Source of the DNA: Endothia cerciana
Taxonomy: Eukaryota; Ascomycota; Sordariomycetes; Diaporthales; Cryphonectriaceae
DNA: 64,000 bases
Direction of reading: 5' to 3'
NCBI GenBank assembly: GCA_026119935.1
Contig: JALRMH010000039.1
Location: forward strand, 124,001 to 188,000
A program made the translations under genes and the position numbers. Positions 33,126 through 45,020 of the stretch are shown here, piece by piece. Position 1 is the first letter of the stretch; each line of letters opens with the position of its first letter. The notes beneath the pieces are model-generated. The model was given only the letters and a program-made list of their open reading frames with translations. It was not told the origin of the DNA and made no database searches.

Positions 33126-34600
33126 CTACACCCCCTTATCAGCCTTCGATGTCACCGGGACGTCTACCATGAGCTGCAGCAACGACCATCCGACCTGAGC
33201 AGCTGCCAGAACGGTGGTCTCTCCGGGATTGTCATAAATAGGAGCCACCTCGACCACATCCCCTCCTACCACCTTCAGTCCGCTTAGGCCATCCAGGATC
33301 GTAAGAAGCTCACGACTCGTCCAGCCGCCGGGCTCGGCCGTGCCGGTGGCTAGTGAGATCTATCAGCTCATCTTCGGCGGAAAATACCCGGTTAAATCTC
33401 ACCTGGGGCGTGTGCCGGGTCAAGAACGTCGATGTCCACGCTGATGTAGACATTCGAGTCTCCGACTCGCTTCTTGATCTGATCTATGATCCCGTCCGAG
33501 CCGATCTTGTCGATTGCCCTCGCGGTGATGAGATCGAAGCCGCAGCGAACGTCGTTCCGGATATCCTCTTTGGGCCGCATGACGGGTGCCCTGATACCGG
33601 CATGAATGGACGTGTTTCTGATGAGGCCCTGCACGAGCTATGGTCAGCGGAGCCGTTCAGGCCGGTCGAGGGTGGCCAGGTGGTGTAAGCATGGGACGAC
33701 GTACCTCCTCGTGGGCAATATGCAGAAATGTGCCGTGATTCACACCGCTTCAGAAGTCAGCACACGACCAAGTATGCTTGCAGAAAAGCACCACACACGC
33801 ATAGTCTGACAGGCCACCTCCTATGACGGACGGGTCCCAGGTATCTGCGGACGATTAGTCACGAACACCCGCCGCCGCCGCAACAAAAGGCGATTGTTTC
33901 TAGACTCGCCGATATGACTGTCAAAATGGATGACGGAAACGTCACCCCACTTCTCGGCAGTCGATCTCAGTGCACTCAGCGTGGTTGTGTGGTCACCACC
34001 GAGCGTCAGGATCCGAGGCGTCTTCGACACGTTCGGGTTCGCGGCCGGCCGGCCGGAGATGACCTTCAGCCTCATCAGCACACGACCTCCATACACCTTA
34101 ACTCACAGCCCTACGCAGCAACGTACCCTGTGAGCCTTGTCCAGCTGCCTCAGCGCGATGGAGTTGTCAAACCACGTCAGCCCGACATCTCCGCAATCCA
34201 CGACCTTCGCCCACTGGTTCAGCGTCCCTCCCCCGGTGTAGACAGAGATCGCGTCAGGAAACATCCGCTGGCTGCCCGTCCTGATCCCACTCGGTCCGAA
34301 GCGGGCGCCGGGCCTTCCGGAGGTTGCCGTATCGAATGGTGCTCCGAGGATTGCTATGTCGTACTTGTTGTCCGCGGCCTCCTCGTCGGAAAGCGCGTTC
34401 ACGTACGGGAGGTTGGCGAAGGTCTTGAGGCCGTGGAACTGCGAGCCCGTCACGATGTCGATGTCGCTGTCATCCTCGGGAATAGAGCCCAGTGGGTGTT
34501 GCTGCCCCCAGAATGGCTGCGGGTATGCATTGAGAAGTTGCCATGCTCGCGCTGATGCTGCGAGTGATACGCCGGTCCCCACCAGCGTTGTTGGTCTCAT
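33126..34600 (-). CDS. Agmatinase/arginase-family ureohydrolase with N-terminal signal-like segment
   Basis: Manganese enzyme family that releases urea from agmatine or related guanidino compounds. Six exons (34600-34127, 34063-33910, 33844-33799, 33747-33705, 33628-33403, 33349-33126) give 388 residues. Metal-binding motifs are intact: GGDH (180-183), FDSHID (205-210) and SVDIDVLDP (302-310, with Asp304 and Asp306). Other family blocks are GAPFDTATSGRPGARFGP and GTAEPGGWTSREL. The first 20 residues (TTLVGTGVSLAASARA) look like a signal peptide, so this may be one of the fungal secreted or vacuolar agmatinase-like proteins; activity on agmatine is inferred. Intron 2 (33845-33909) has a GC donor (G|GCGAGT). 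Using any GT nearby breaks the frame, so a GC-AG intron is the best reading. It is divergent from the Zn2Cys6 regulator. Confidence 0.9.
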
Positions 34601-35454
34601 CGTGATCAGAGGCGCTCTTTGTGATCCGGACGAGGTCTGACGGGGGCGAAAAATCTAGGAAGGGGCCCGCTTTCTTCGAATGCAACACATTGTGCTCATG
34701 GCCAAGACGGCTCAGGCGCAGATTGCCGGATGCACTGCCTATCTTCGCCGTGCCGGCGGTCTACTTAAGAACGCGGATCCGGCCGGTGTGGAGGTTGATT
34801 TGCTAGCTCCGTTCTACGGAAGCCTCAAGCCCTCAGGCCCTGCCTAGGGGCAGCCCACCTCTTCTGCTCTTGGTCGATTGTTGTGCTCCTTGCTTTGAGG
34901 CAGGTGCATCCGCGGGAATATGGCTTCGTACCATGGGATAAATTGATAATCCGCAATGAAATAGGTGACCTCGTGTTGGGAAAGCTGTTAAAGATCCCAT
35001 GCCTCCCTCCTCCGCCTTGCCTAGGGGTGGTGTCTCGGACCTCGTTTCTGACGCCTGCATCAATCTATCAAAAAGGGTCATTGCAGCGTCTGACGACCCT
35101 TTAGATGCTCTGGAACTGGCCTGGTGGATCACGGAATGTGCTTTGATCCTTCATCCAAAGGTGTCATCCCCCGGGTAAAACCAACATGCATTCTGGCGCA
35201 AATTAGGCCCCGTTATTGCCGAGGCAATAATTGGTCCGTTCTAGGGATGGCCTCAAATAAGGTTTCCCCAGATTTACGATCTTAGCTTTACCCCAGACCA
35301 AACTTAAGTCTCTGAAGGTCAGCCAAGCCCCATACCCTGCGTAGCACCTGCATCACCGATGAAGTCTGTCTCGTCGTGAACAGGACTAATCCCTCGAACT
35401 CTTCATATCGACATACAGAGATTCAGAGATGCTGGCGAGTCCAACGTCGTCGTC
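34601..35454. other. Divergent region between agmatinase gene and Zn2Cys6 regulator
   Basis: About 0.85 kb with no recognisable gene. It may hold promoters for both genes. No clear TATA element was picked out. Confidence 0.4.
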
Positions 35455-38327
35455 ATGGACCAGCAAGCTTCAGGCTCCAGCAAAATCAGAAAACGGGCCA
35501 ACAAGGCGTGCTTGGCCTGTCGGGCCCGCAAGGTCAGGTGTGATGTGTCCCAACGGGGTCGGCCGTGCATGAACTGTTTCCTGGACGGCGAGGCCTGTGT
35601 CGTGATCGGTCGAGCTTCAAGACGGTGAGTACCGCCGAGCCCACATTCAGCTCACCGGGGAAGCCCATGTACCAAGGGGCACGAATCTGACGGTTGCATG
35701 CAGTCGGATGTCCAAGGACGGCAGCAGTGTCGGCAAACCAGCTGAAGATGCAGACCAAAGAGATCTACCGGGCCAAGAGCAGCTTCCAGAAGACAGTGTT
35801 TCTACCCCGACACGGCCTCCGAATGCCGAAGTCGTCACGGACATGATGTCAGATAATGGCAGCGAGAAGTCCGAGACTGGCCTGAACTCCGCTACTGGGC
35901 CTGGTGCGATCAGTGCTCTGGACGGAGGTGAGACAGCTGATTTACGAGCCCCAGATGATGATTCGCACCGAAGATCGACGCGGTATGTCCCACGACATGA
36001 GCCACTGCCTCAGCAACCACACTCGTCGACAAGAGCGAGGGCCCAGCAGCTCCAGTGGATGGGAGAGCAGAACATGATGTTTGGATCTGACGTAACATAC
36101 TCCTACTATCCATTTCTTCATGTCAACAACCTGTCCAAGATATTGCCGCAAGACGTCAGCTATCTTGAGATGCAGGGTTGCCTACGAGTGCCCACGAGGC
36201 CGATACTGGACGGTTTTGTCAAGCAATATTTCCTTCACGTCCATCCCATCATGCCCATGCTAAATGAGGGAGATATCTGGGAGATGTACGGCTCTCAGCC
36301 CAGTGGGACTTCTACCAATGAGACTTTATCGTTGCTTGTGCTGCAGGCGATGCTCTTCTCAGTTTGTAGTGTAAGTGCAACCACCCACAATCCTGAAACG
36401 AGCTATCGCCGATACAAATCTAGTATGTTCCACTCAAAAGCCTCGAGTCACTTGGATTCAGAGACATGGCGGCGACCAAGGCGGCCTTTTATCGTCGAAC
36501 GAAGGTGAGTTGATCATATCTGCATGTCAGCGCGAACGGACAAGACTGATCTGGTATCACAGCTCCTGTTTGACTTCGAAGCCGAATCATCGCCAGTCGC
36601 CATCGCCCAAGCTGCTCTTCTACTATCAACCTGGTCAGGCGGTACCACCCGTCACCACACACACACCAGCAGCTACTGGCTCAGCATCGCGATTCAGCAG
36701 GCCAAGGCGGCTGGGGCACATCGTGACCACAGGCCAGATTCGAAGGATTCGCGTCACCACATCGTCCATAAAAGGCTATGGTCTTCCATAATCTTGCAGG
36801 ACCGGATCCAATCACTCTGCTTCCGAAAACCAATTCAGCTGACCAGGGCGCATTTTGATTTCGGCGATCACCCGACCGCGAAGTTTGAACCTGCGATCCT
36901 GTATGGTGATGTTGGCCGCAGTCGGGTCTACAATCGTGATACGAAGGCATCACTAAACACGATTTTCATGCTTCTGATGAGCCTAGCAATGGCACTCACG
37001 GATTTACTTACGGATGTATGGCCATTGGATGGAACGCCGTACTGTGACACAAAAATTGAAGCTCAGGATATACTCAGTATCAGAAACTACGAGACCCTGA
37101 TGAAGGGCTGGTATCAGATAGCTACTGCGACATGTCCTGAGCCCCGAGACGGCCGAATGCCCGAGATCGGCGTCCCTGGGAATGATTCACGCCAGACTGG
37201 ATTTCAACACGAATCCGTGACCCTTTACAGCGGGTTTTTGTACTTGCTGTATCAGTCAGTTGCCCTGGGTTCATCGTCCATCAAGGAATGCTAAAACTGA
37301 CCGGGGTCTGTAATAGTTCTGCCATGGCGAAACTCTGGCATCACGAGTGCCAGTATTTCATACATTTGTTCCTCCAAGAGGGTCCTGGGGCCATGCGCTC
37401 TATGCTGACCAGGAGCCGCCTCGAAACCACGCAAGCAGCTTGGGCAGGCATCCGCTGCCTCAAGGCCCTTATACAGCACCGCCTATCGAGATGGTTACCG
37501 CTCCCTTCGTGTGTATTTTGCTCCCTCGCTGTCCATGCTCACTGACCTGACGAATGAATAGCATTTCTTGCATCTCACTGCCTCTCATTCTTTGTATTAT
37601 TGACGCCAAATTATCACCGGGATTAAGCCCCGAGCAACAGCGTCTTGACGACCTCAGCGAAGCCACCAAGAAATACCACCCGCAGCCAGACATCGTAGAC
37701 CATTTGTCCGAAGCCGTCCAGACCATCCTTGAACTAGCACGACTTGAGAATGCCACCCACACAGCTGCCTCATCCGCGACTAGCGAGAGAATGGGAGCGG
37801 AGAGGGACTACGTCGATACTATTCCGGAGTTCGGCCTACATCCTAGTGTCTGTCTTCGCGTCGCCTTGATCTCAGATGTGAGCAGCTGTTCAGATGGAAA
37901 AGACAGCCCTGCCACCCTCCTCCGGGTTTTGGCCGGTAGCAGTCTCAAGCATATCAAGTCGATCCTCAGCCGCGGTGTGACGTCGAGCCTCGAGTCTTCT
38001 ACTAGGTCGCCGGGAGCGAGCAGAACGTCCATGTCGAAGACCCGCGACGAGACCATGCGACAGGCGATAGCAAGATGGACACAAGAGGACCAGGCCGTCA
38101 GCTCTGGTGTCCAGCTGGGCATCGTTGCAGCGGGCCTCGCACAGGAGGATGGAGCCATGGAGAGCTCGGAGAGCGAAGATGCTGTCAGCGATGGGGGCCC
38201 TGCGCGTATAAACTTGCACGACGTTCTGAGCCCGGCTTTGTCTGAGGCAGCAGCTACTCTGGAGGGGAACTTATTGGATGCCTGTCTCCTTACGGATCAG
38301 TTTCCGAGAGCAGACAGCGGCTTCTGA
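35455..38327 (+). CDS. Zn2Cys6 transcription factor with fungal_trans middle region (Ctf1-like)
   Basis: Nuclear regulator. Six exons (35455-35624, 35704-36370, 36424-36504, 36563-37254, 37317-37508, 37562-38327) with GT-AG introns of 53-79 nt give 855 residues. The zinc cluster has Cys19, 22, 29, 38, 41 and 48 (spacing 2-6-8-2-6), with the basic run RARKVR. The fungal_trans domain spans about 175-600: FVKQYFLHVHPIMPMLNE, then SLESLGFRDMAATKAAFYRRTKLLFDFE, and later RLWWSS-like sequence read here as KRLWSSIILQDRIQSL. The region resembles cutinase-regulator (Ctf1) relatives. The fourth intron was placed with donor GTCAGT so that the join reads LYLLYHSAMAKLWHHE; this is the least certain join. 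The last 250 residues are Ser/Glu-rich. The target genes are unknown. The divergent agmatinase gene is a candidate only by position. Confidence 0.88.
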
Positions 38328-41300
38328 TAGACAATATCTCACCAAGATCCTCCCTTCTAAATACCCTTCATTAGACATTCTTCCAAGCTGACTTGCTGAG
38401 AGAGCGTTTTATTTCATACAGGGAAGTGACAGATATGTTTGACGAGGTCTGCTCTTGAGGAAAATGGAGGGGGCAGGCAGGCTTGTGCTCTCATCGCCAT
38501 CTCCGCCCCCACTATCCTCCGAGGAGGGAAGAGAAGAAAGAAAAAAGAAGAAAGAGAGAGAAGGGGGGGAAGAGGTGGTGGGGGAAATAGCCGGTTGGGT
38601 TAAAGGCAATATACGGGTGCCAGAGCTTGACTGCCTTGGCATGAAAGGAAAGCCATTATTATTCACCAATTTCCCCCCATGCCTTTGCTCTCTTATGCAA
38701 GAAGTGCTATTTATCAATCGGTGACACGAAATTCCTCCTTCTTCCTTTTTTCGGGGGGCCCCCCAACCTGGGCGGGGAAAACATAGACCGGTCTATACCC
38801 TTGGCCCCCAGGGGAGGGTTGCAAAAGCCCTAAACCCTGCTTGCTCAGGTCAAAAAGGGGGCCTAAAGCACACCGGGGCAGTGTGTTGACGATACCTCGT
38901 CTGAGCTTCGTCTCCTCCTTTTTTCTTACCAGACACGCTGGTCTGAGTCGAGGTTTCTACCATATGCCGGACCACAAATGACCACACGTCTTCATGGGTG
39001 ACGCCAGAACCATCCGTTCCATATGGTCATCGGCCTGGAAAGCCGCGGCCGCCACCCTGCCGACCAGCGACGCTCACGCGGATCGAACGGCATGCTCGAC
39101 AAGCGACCATAGTAATAATGATGGAGGCTCACCTAGGCCATGTTACATCTCGGCTACTCCACTTGTCGCACAGCGCGAACGTGCCATGCCTGGTGGCAAG
39201 GTGACACGTTGGGAATCATACGAAGCTACGAGAGCCTGTTGATACCCGTTGCGGCCCGGCCGGTGCCGCACTCGTCGCACCTCATTTCCAGCGCCAAGAT
39301 CTCGGGGAGGATTTGCTGAGGCAACACGGGAAGGACTACCGGCCCCGCCACCTGGCACCCCGGCAGCATCATGTGAATCTGATGAGGTTAGATTGATCGA
39401 AAGTACTGTCCAAAGCGAGAGGACATGTTGCTGATCTCAGATCAATCACCGCTGTGGGCAACCTCGTTACCACCGGCCCATCTCCAGTCATCAACTTGCG
39501 CCCAGGTCGAGACCACCCCGGGCCTTTGGGTTGGGCGGGGGGGGGGTGGATTTCACCAATCAACAACCCGTCTCGTCTCCACGCTACAGCGTGCTAGGGG
39601 TTCGCCTAGCAGTTTGTCCGTGGTCCCAAAGCGAACCTCTTGATGAACTGACACATAAAGTTTGAAGGAAGACCCTGGTGGTAGCCTGTCTCGCTCTAAT
39701 GTCAACATGACAGTCCCCAGTCTGAATCAAAGAGGACGCCTCCAGTCACAATAATACGCACTGTCTCGGTTCTCTACATGGCACCGGCCGATCCGCTGCG
39801 ACGTACACAGTGTGCCATATCCTTGCGCGGGTTTCCTGAGCAGAGGTCGCTGGCCACGGCTGGGTTCGTGACGCAGCCTGAGGGCCGGTGTGAGGGGTGC
39901 ATGTCATCCTGGATCTTGCACACGGCTGTCCATGACACGATGGCAGCATGCATCTTGACTGGAAGCGCGCGGGACTCTGTTGTACAGGCGAGTACCCACG
40001 CCCGTGAGCTTATCTTGTCCAACCACGTCCTGAGCCCACCCTTATGCGTCTCGCATCCGGTCGACAAGCGTTGCTGTCACAACCAGCCTTTCCTAAAAGA
40101 TGCCTAGGGCGACCCGACAGTCTGGTAAAGCGCCATGATTGCGTCGACAGATGATACCATGCATAAATCCTGGCTAGCGCGGAATTCCTACGTATTCTGC
40201 AGACCACTGCGGCAGCCTCATGCCGTGGGGATACTCTGTTGTTCGCCCTTCCTCACACCTCCCGGCCTCCCGATCATTGCTCCTCACCCGACCTGCCCGA
40301 GGGCCATCAGGAGGCACATGCCGGTCGGGGCAACTTAGCACCTTGGAGTGATCCCTGCACGGGGTCACCGCCTCGACACAGCTCCTGTTCCTCTGAACCC
40401 GTCACTGTGAGCCGGGCATCGAGGCCCGACTCTTGGATTCCATGTTCCCCTCCGAAGGCGTGCAAGCACCAGACCGTCAGGGTTATGGATGGTGCTGAGC
40501 TGCGGGTGGCGGGCTGTATACTGAAGGGGCCGAAGCTCCAAGACATTTCCAAGATAGACAGACACAGCAGTGGAGATTTGCTATCGTGCTACGGTACAGA
40601 CCCTCTGGGTGCCATTCTCACGCCATCTCCAATTTCGAAGGTTTCAACCGGACTGGAGCCCTATGGGGAGTCTTTGCACCCGGGATGGTCGATCCGGTTA
40701 CCTCGCGACGCTCAATATGGACGCCAGATTCCCCACCCCGTCGTCTGATCCACCTCTACAAAGTTCACTTGGATGCCTGTTCCTGCATGGCACCGGTATG
40801 GGCTTTGAGGGTGGGCTATGACAGCTGGCTCCAGTGATGTTTCTGGTCTTGCTGCAGGGCTGTGTCTGCTGGCAGCCCGCGTTGGATCTTGCTTGTACCC
40901 GGCCGGGGAGGGGAGTACGGGCTGTTAGGCAGAGGCCATGAGCGGGCCTTGACAGGAGCGCACGCAGCCCGGGCTGGGCGTGCAGCTTGCTAGGGTGGCC
41001 GAGCAACACAGTGTTACCTTTGGTTGCATGGACGCAGCTGCGCCTGCAGCAACCGCAGAACATCATACCCAAATTCAAACCCGGCAGGCCAGGATGCTAT
41101 ACAGCAATCATGCCGCCGCGGAAGTACATGCTCTTGGTCCTTGCATCTACAAGCGCACATGTCTGCTGTTCCCTCCGTGCTGTCCTCCAATGGTGCCCAG
41201 TCTACAGGCCCGGCCACCTGGAAACGAGTAGAAAAAGTCTGTAAAGAGAGCGCTTCCCTATGAATAGTTCAGATCCTGTGTGGCCAACAGGCCCAACACT

Positions 41301-41666
41301 CGATGTTGCATGTGGAGGCAAGGTACTCCCAGGTCCACCCATCCTGCGTCTGTGTAACCAACACGCGTTGTGCCCTCAAATGGCGAGGGGTCTACGCTAC
41401 AATATGTGGAAGCCCATCGCCAAACGGCTTGCTTGAGACTGGTCACAGCCCTAATCGACCGTACCTCTCCCCCTGGTTCGGCGTTAGAAAGCCGTTCTAC
41501 AAGGCTATCAGTCGACAACTACACAAAAGAGGAGATGAATATCTTATATCCCCAATAGTTACATTGACGGTGGCCTTGTGAATCTCAACTCGACCTCCTG
41601 GCGACATTCTCCACAGTCATCCAGCCCAAGCAAAAAAAAAATAAAAAAAATAAAAAAAAAGGCCAG
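38328..41666. other. Gene-poor region (3.3 kb)
   Basis: No convincing gene. A purine-rich stretch (about 38517-38585, GAGGAGGGAAGAGAAGAAAG-like) and homopolymer G and C runs (about 38754-38765, 39538-39547) are present. Many short frames overlap on both strands without family features. The last 40 bases before the F-box gene are almost pure A with two T interruptions. Confidence 0.45.
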
Positions 41667-42289
41667 ATGGATCAAGCAACGGAACACATGCCTCGCGCAC
41701 GCGAGTCTCAGGAACCTGGCGTCCGTGGCCGAGCGCTGCCAGAGACCATGGCTGCTCGGTCTAGGAATGCTACTCAGGATCCTGCACCTCATCTTCCGAC
41801 CCTACTCCCTACCATTCCACCAGTCAGCCGATTACTTCATCCGATTCAGGACCCGCGAGACTCTGCGTCCACTGATCCCATGCACTACACCGATTCAGAA
41901 TACCAACGTCGACATGTGCGCCACGCCTCGAGCTTCTCGTCCTCCAGCAGTAAACGGCACTCGTCCCCGAGCCATACGGGGCAAGCCCGGTGGCTTGGAG
42001 AGCCGAGGAGAGATGCCTGTGCACCAAGGGTTCTAGTCGATGATCCAGCACTGAGGTGTTCCCCCGGCGTCGAAGCTGAGGTCCAGGAGGAGCCTGAACA
42101 CTCGGAGCGCTCTCGGAAGCGATACAAACTTGACGACGACGGTTGGATCGGTGAGGCATTGATCCGAGGGCAAGTGCAACGGGCGATGCTTGGACTGTCA
42201 GATCCGCAACCCTTTCCTCTGCAGACGCCCCCACCGGAACGACTGGAGTCGCCCTTTCAAAATCCTCCCTCACGACAGAACACGCCCGC

Positions 42290-42322
<33 letters not shown>

Positions 42323-44012
42323 CCGACAACACCATCGGAGTTCCCGCTTCCTCAGCTCGTCCAGCATTGTCCGATTACCTGGTGTACACTCCGCAACAGC
42401 CTCGCGACGGTCATCTTACGCCCGCTCAAACACTACGCCATCTCCTAGCCCAGTTCCCAGCCAGGCTACTGTCACTTGGACTAGCCGACGTGACGAAGCA
42501 TCGCCGCCAGATACCGCGACCGTTGTGTCTGGCCTCTCCGATATGGGGCTAGTGACCCAAGAGGATCCCGTGGCCCCTGGTGAGGACGACCTAGCCGCTA
42601 CCTTCGAACACATACACGGCGTTCCGAAAGTCGACTTGTCAGAGCGCATGATGCCGGACGTGAGTCTCTCAAAATTAGAGAGACTCCCACAGCAGTTGTT
42701 CATGCGCATCATGATGTACTGTGGGTATAAAGAACAGATCATGCTCAAACGATGCAACTACAAACTCTACGGCATGGTCGATCTCGAAGCCATCCCCTGG
42801 GATGTCAAGACCGAGACCGTTCTCTGTGAAGAGCGTGACAATCCCAACAACTTCCCTAAGAAGGACCCGAAAGCCCACTATGCGAATGGGGCAGAAGACG
42901 ATGGCGAAGATATCAGTGCGGGCTCCAATGGAGCACCGTCTCCACCCACGAAGTCTGCCGGCAGGAAGAAACAGAACGGCAGGGCAGCCCCGGACGGAAC
43001 GAAGCAGACGCACGGCGGCTCGAGGCATAAAAACGGCAGAACCAAGTCAGTAAACGGCAAAGGCAAAGCTCACCCGGACACATACGGCAAATGGGGCTGT
43101 TACTACTGCTACAAGATTCTGCCGGCGCACTACTTTGAGGGTCAGCTTCTGGAAGACAAGGAGGGTCGTTCAGCGAAGAACCACAAGGCAAGAGCGGCCA
43201 ATGTTGACGACTCCGAAAAGAAAGTCGACATGCGGGTCAAATACGTCCACATCATCGGCGTGGCTCCTGGTGAGGGCCTGCCAGACTGGCTTACAACGGA
43301 CATGAGCTTGGTGAAGGCAAACAACGTAGAAGACTACGTGCTACAAAGAATGGAGAAAGGAGTTGATCAACAGGACCTCAGGGCCTACTACAGGGACATC
43401 AACAAAGAAAAGCATCTTGTCGCTCCTCTTCGAGGTGTCAATCCGATATTCACGCCCTCAGCGGTACAGGTACCAGGCGTTGATCCAGGCTGTCTGGGTC
43501 TTCGATACAAGAAAACCCCGGGGAACGCAAAGGGCACGAACGGCCATGACACAATAAAAACAACTCCTTTCTCCGGGAACAGTGGCATTGAATCTAATTT
43601 GGCATTTCGACGGCCACTTTACAAGCTCCCAGCCAGCAGAGCTGCTCGAGGAGGCAATGATGATGGAAGTTATGCCTACGAGATCTCCATCCCCAGAAGC
43701 AAGCAACCTGACAAGCACTGCGGGTACCTGACGCTGCCCAATACCAGACCAGTCAGCAACGTCTGTCTTCCACAAAGGAGTTCTGGGCATGAGATCTCAG
43801 ACGTACCGTCGACACCTCAGGTCGGGGACGTAGTGTCGCTACGCAGGGTGTGCATCCCTTGTGGCACCAAGTTTGCGGTCTATAGAAGGGACTGCAATCG
43901 CAAGATTATCAGCAAGACACAGGAGGCCTGGTGGGTCTGCAGCTGTCGACAGGTCAGACTAGCGGGGCTGAGTGATGGCTGTACGAAATGTGGCAGCAAG
44001 GTGATCTACTGA
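41667..44012 (+). CDS. F-box-like protein with polyglutamine tract and C-terminal CxxC cluster
   Basis: 781 residues, no intron. The first 320 residues are low-complexity, rich in Ser, Pro and Arg, with a 10-Gln run at about 209-218. An F-box-like helix block follows (about 335-376: LERLPQQLFMRIMMYCGYKEQIMLKRCNYKLYGMVDLEAIPW), which would tie it to Skp1-Cullin ubiquitin ligases. A Lys/Gly-rich linker leads to a Cys pair (WGCYYCYKILPAHYF). The C-terminal block holds CIPCGTKF, WWVCSCRQVR and CTKCGSKVIY, a four-to-six Cys cluster likely to bind zinc. This layout is shared by a family of uncharacterised fungal F-box proteins; the substrates are unknown. The chosen ATG is the first in frame after an A-rich leader. 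A later start is possible because the N terminus is not conserved. Confidence 0.82.
42291..42321 (+). repeat. CAA triplet repeat coding for polyglutamine
   Basis: Ten or so CAA codons in a row inside the F-box protein gene. The tract is in frame and pure CAA, so it is likely to vary in length between strains. Confidence 0.9.
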
Positions 44013-45000
44013 TAAGTTGAGAGTAGTTGGGTGTTAACTGCTAGAGTATAAGCATTGAAGCAGTAGGTTCTGTATCTTGTCCCGCTACAGTCCGGGGCGA
44101 GCATGTCAGGCTTTCTTCTCTTCTTCTCCAACTACATGGACAACATGCCGCGTGGCCTTCGATGTTTCTGGAGTCAAGTCTGGGAAGGCTTAATATCCTT
44201 TGAAGGGACTGGTTTCATGGAATAGTCGTTAAATTATCCACCCAAATCTTGCGTTGACCATAGATTGTCATCTACCAGAACCTATGTCTGTTTCCTAACA
44301 GCGTGAAGTCTCCACGACGAGCTCCCCCAACGTGCTCTCCAGTGTCTGGAACTCCCGTAGAATGGGTCGTTCCCAACGGCAGACAGATCAGGCCTCCAAC
44401 GCAGCCCACCGAGGGCCACCAATCAACAGCATACAAGCTAGGAAGGCCAAGGAGAGCGGCCCGAGGTTACTGTGGTTCGCTGTGGGTTCGGCTACCAGGA
44501 CCTCCGTCAGAACATAATCAATCCGAAGTTAGAGGCTAGTTTCTCAGCTCAGCCCAGGCGAAGCGCCGTAGTGGGCTTGTATCCTCTTCTTCAGAATCAA
44601 CTACAGACACGAAACACACACAATCCCACTCACCCCGTTGTTTGACTAGCCGAGCAAGCTGCCACTCCTATCCTGGGCTTGGCTTGAAAGCTTGTTCTTG
44701 CCATGGCCATGCCTGTGCCGAATTCGATGCCGTGGCTTTGCTGCCACATGTCCTCGCATCAGAGGTCAGGCAACTCCTTTCCCTAGCATGCATGCATGCA
44801 TTCATCCGCCTGCGCCTTGCCCATCTTCACCACACTAAATGCATCTAAGTCCCAGCACTCTGGGTCACTTAATCACACCGCGAGAGAAGTCGGATGACCT
44901 CCAAGGCGATGGACGCACACCAGCACCCCGCCATTATTAGATATTCTGTGGACCTCGGAAGATGAGGCCAGTCAGTGCTCATACCCGCCCCCCCCTCGAC

Positions 45001-45020
45001 GTGGCGTGGCGTGGCGTGGC
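45001..45020 (+). repeat. GTGGC pentamer repeat (4 copies)
   Basis: Four perfect tandem copies of GTGGC in otherwise ordinary sequence. Confidence 0.85.
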
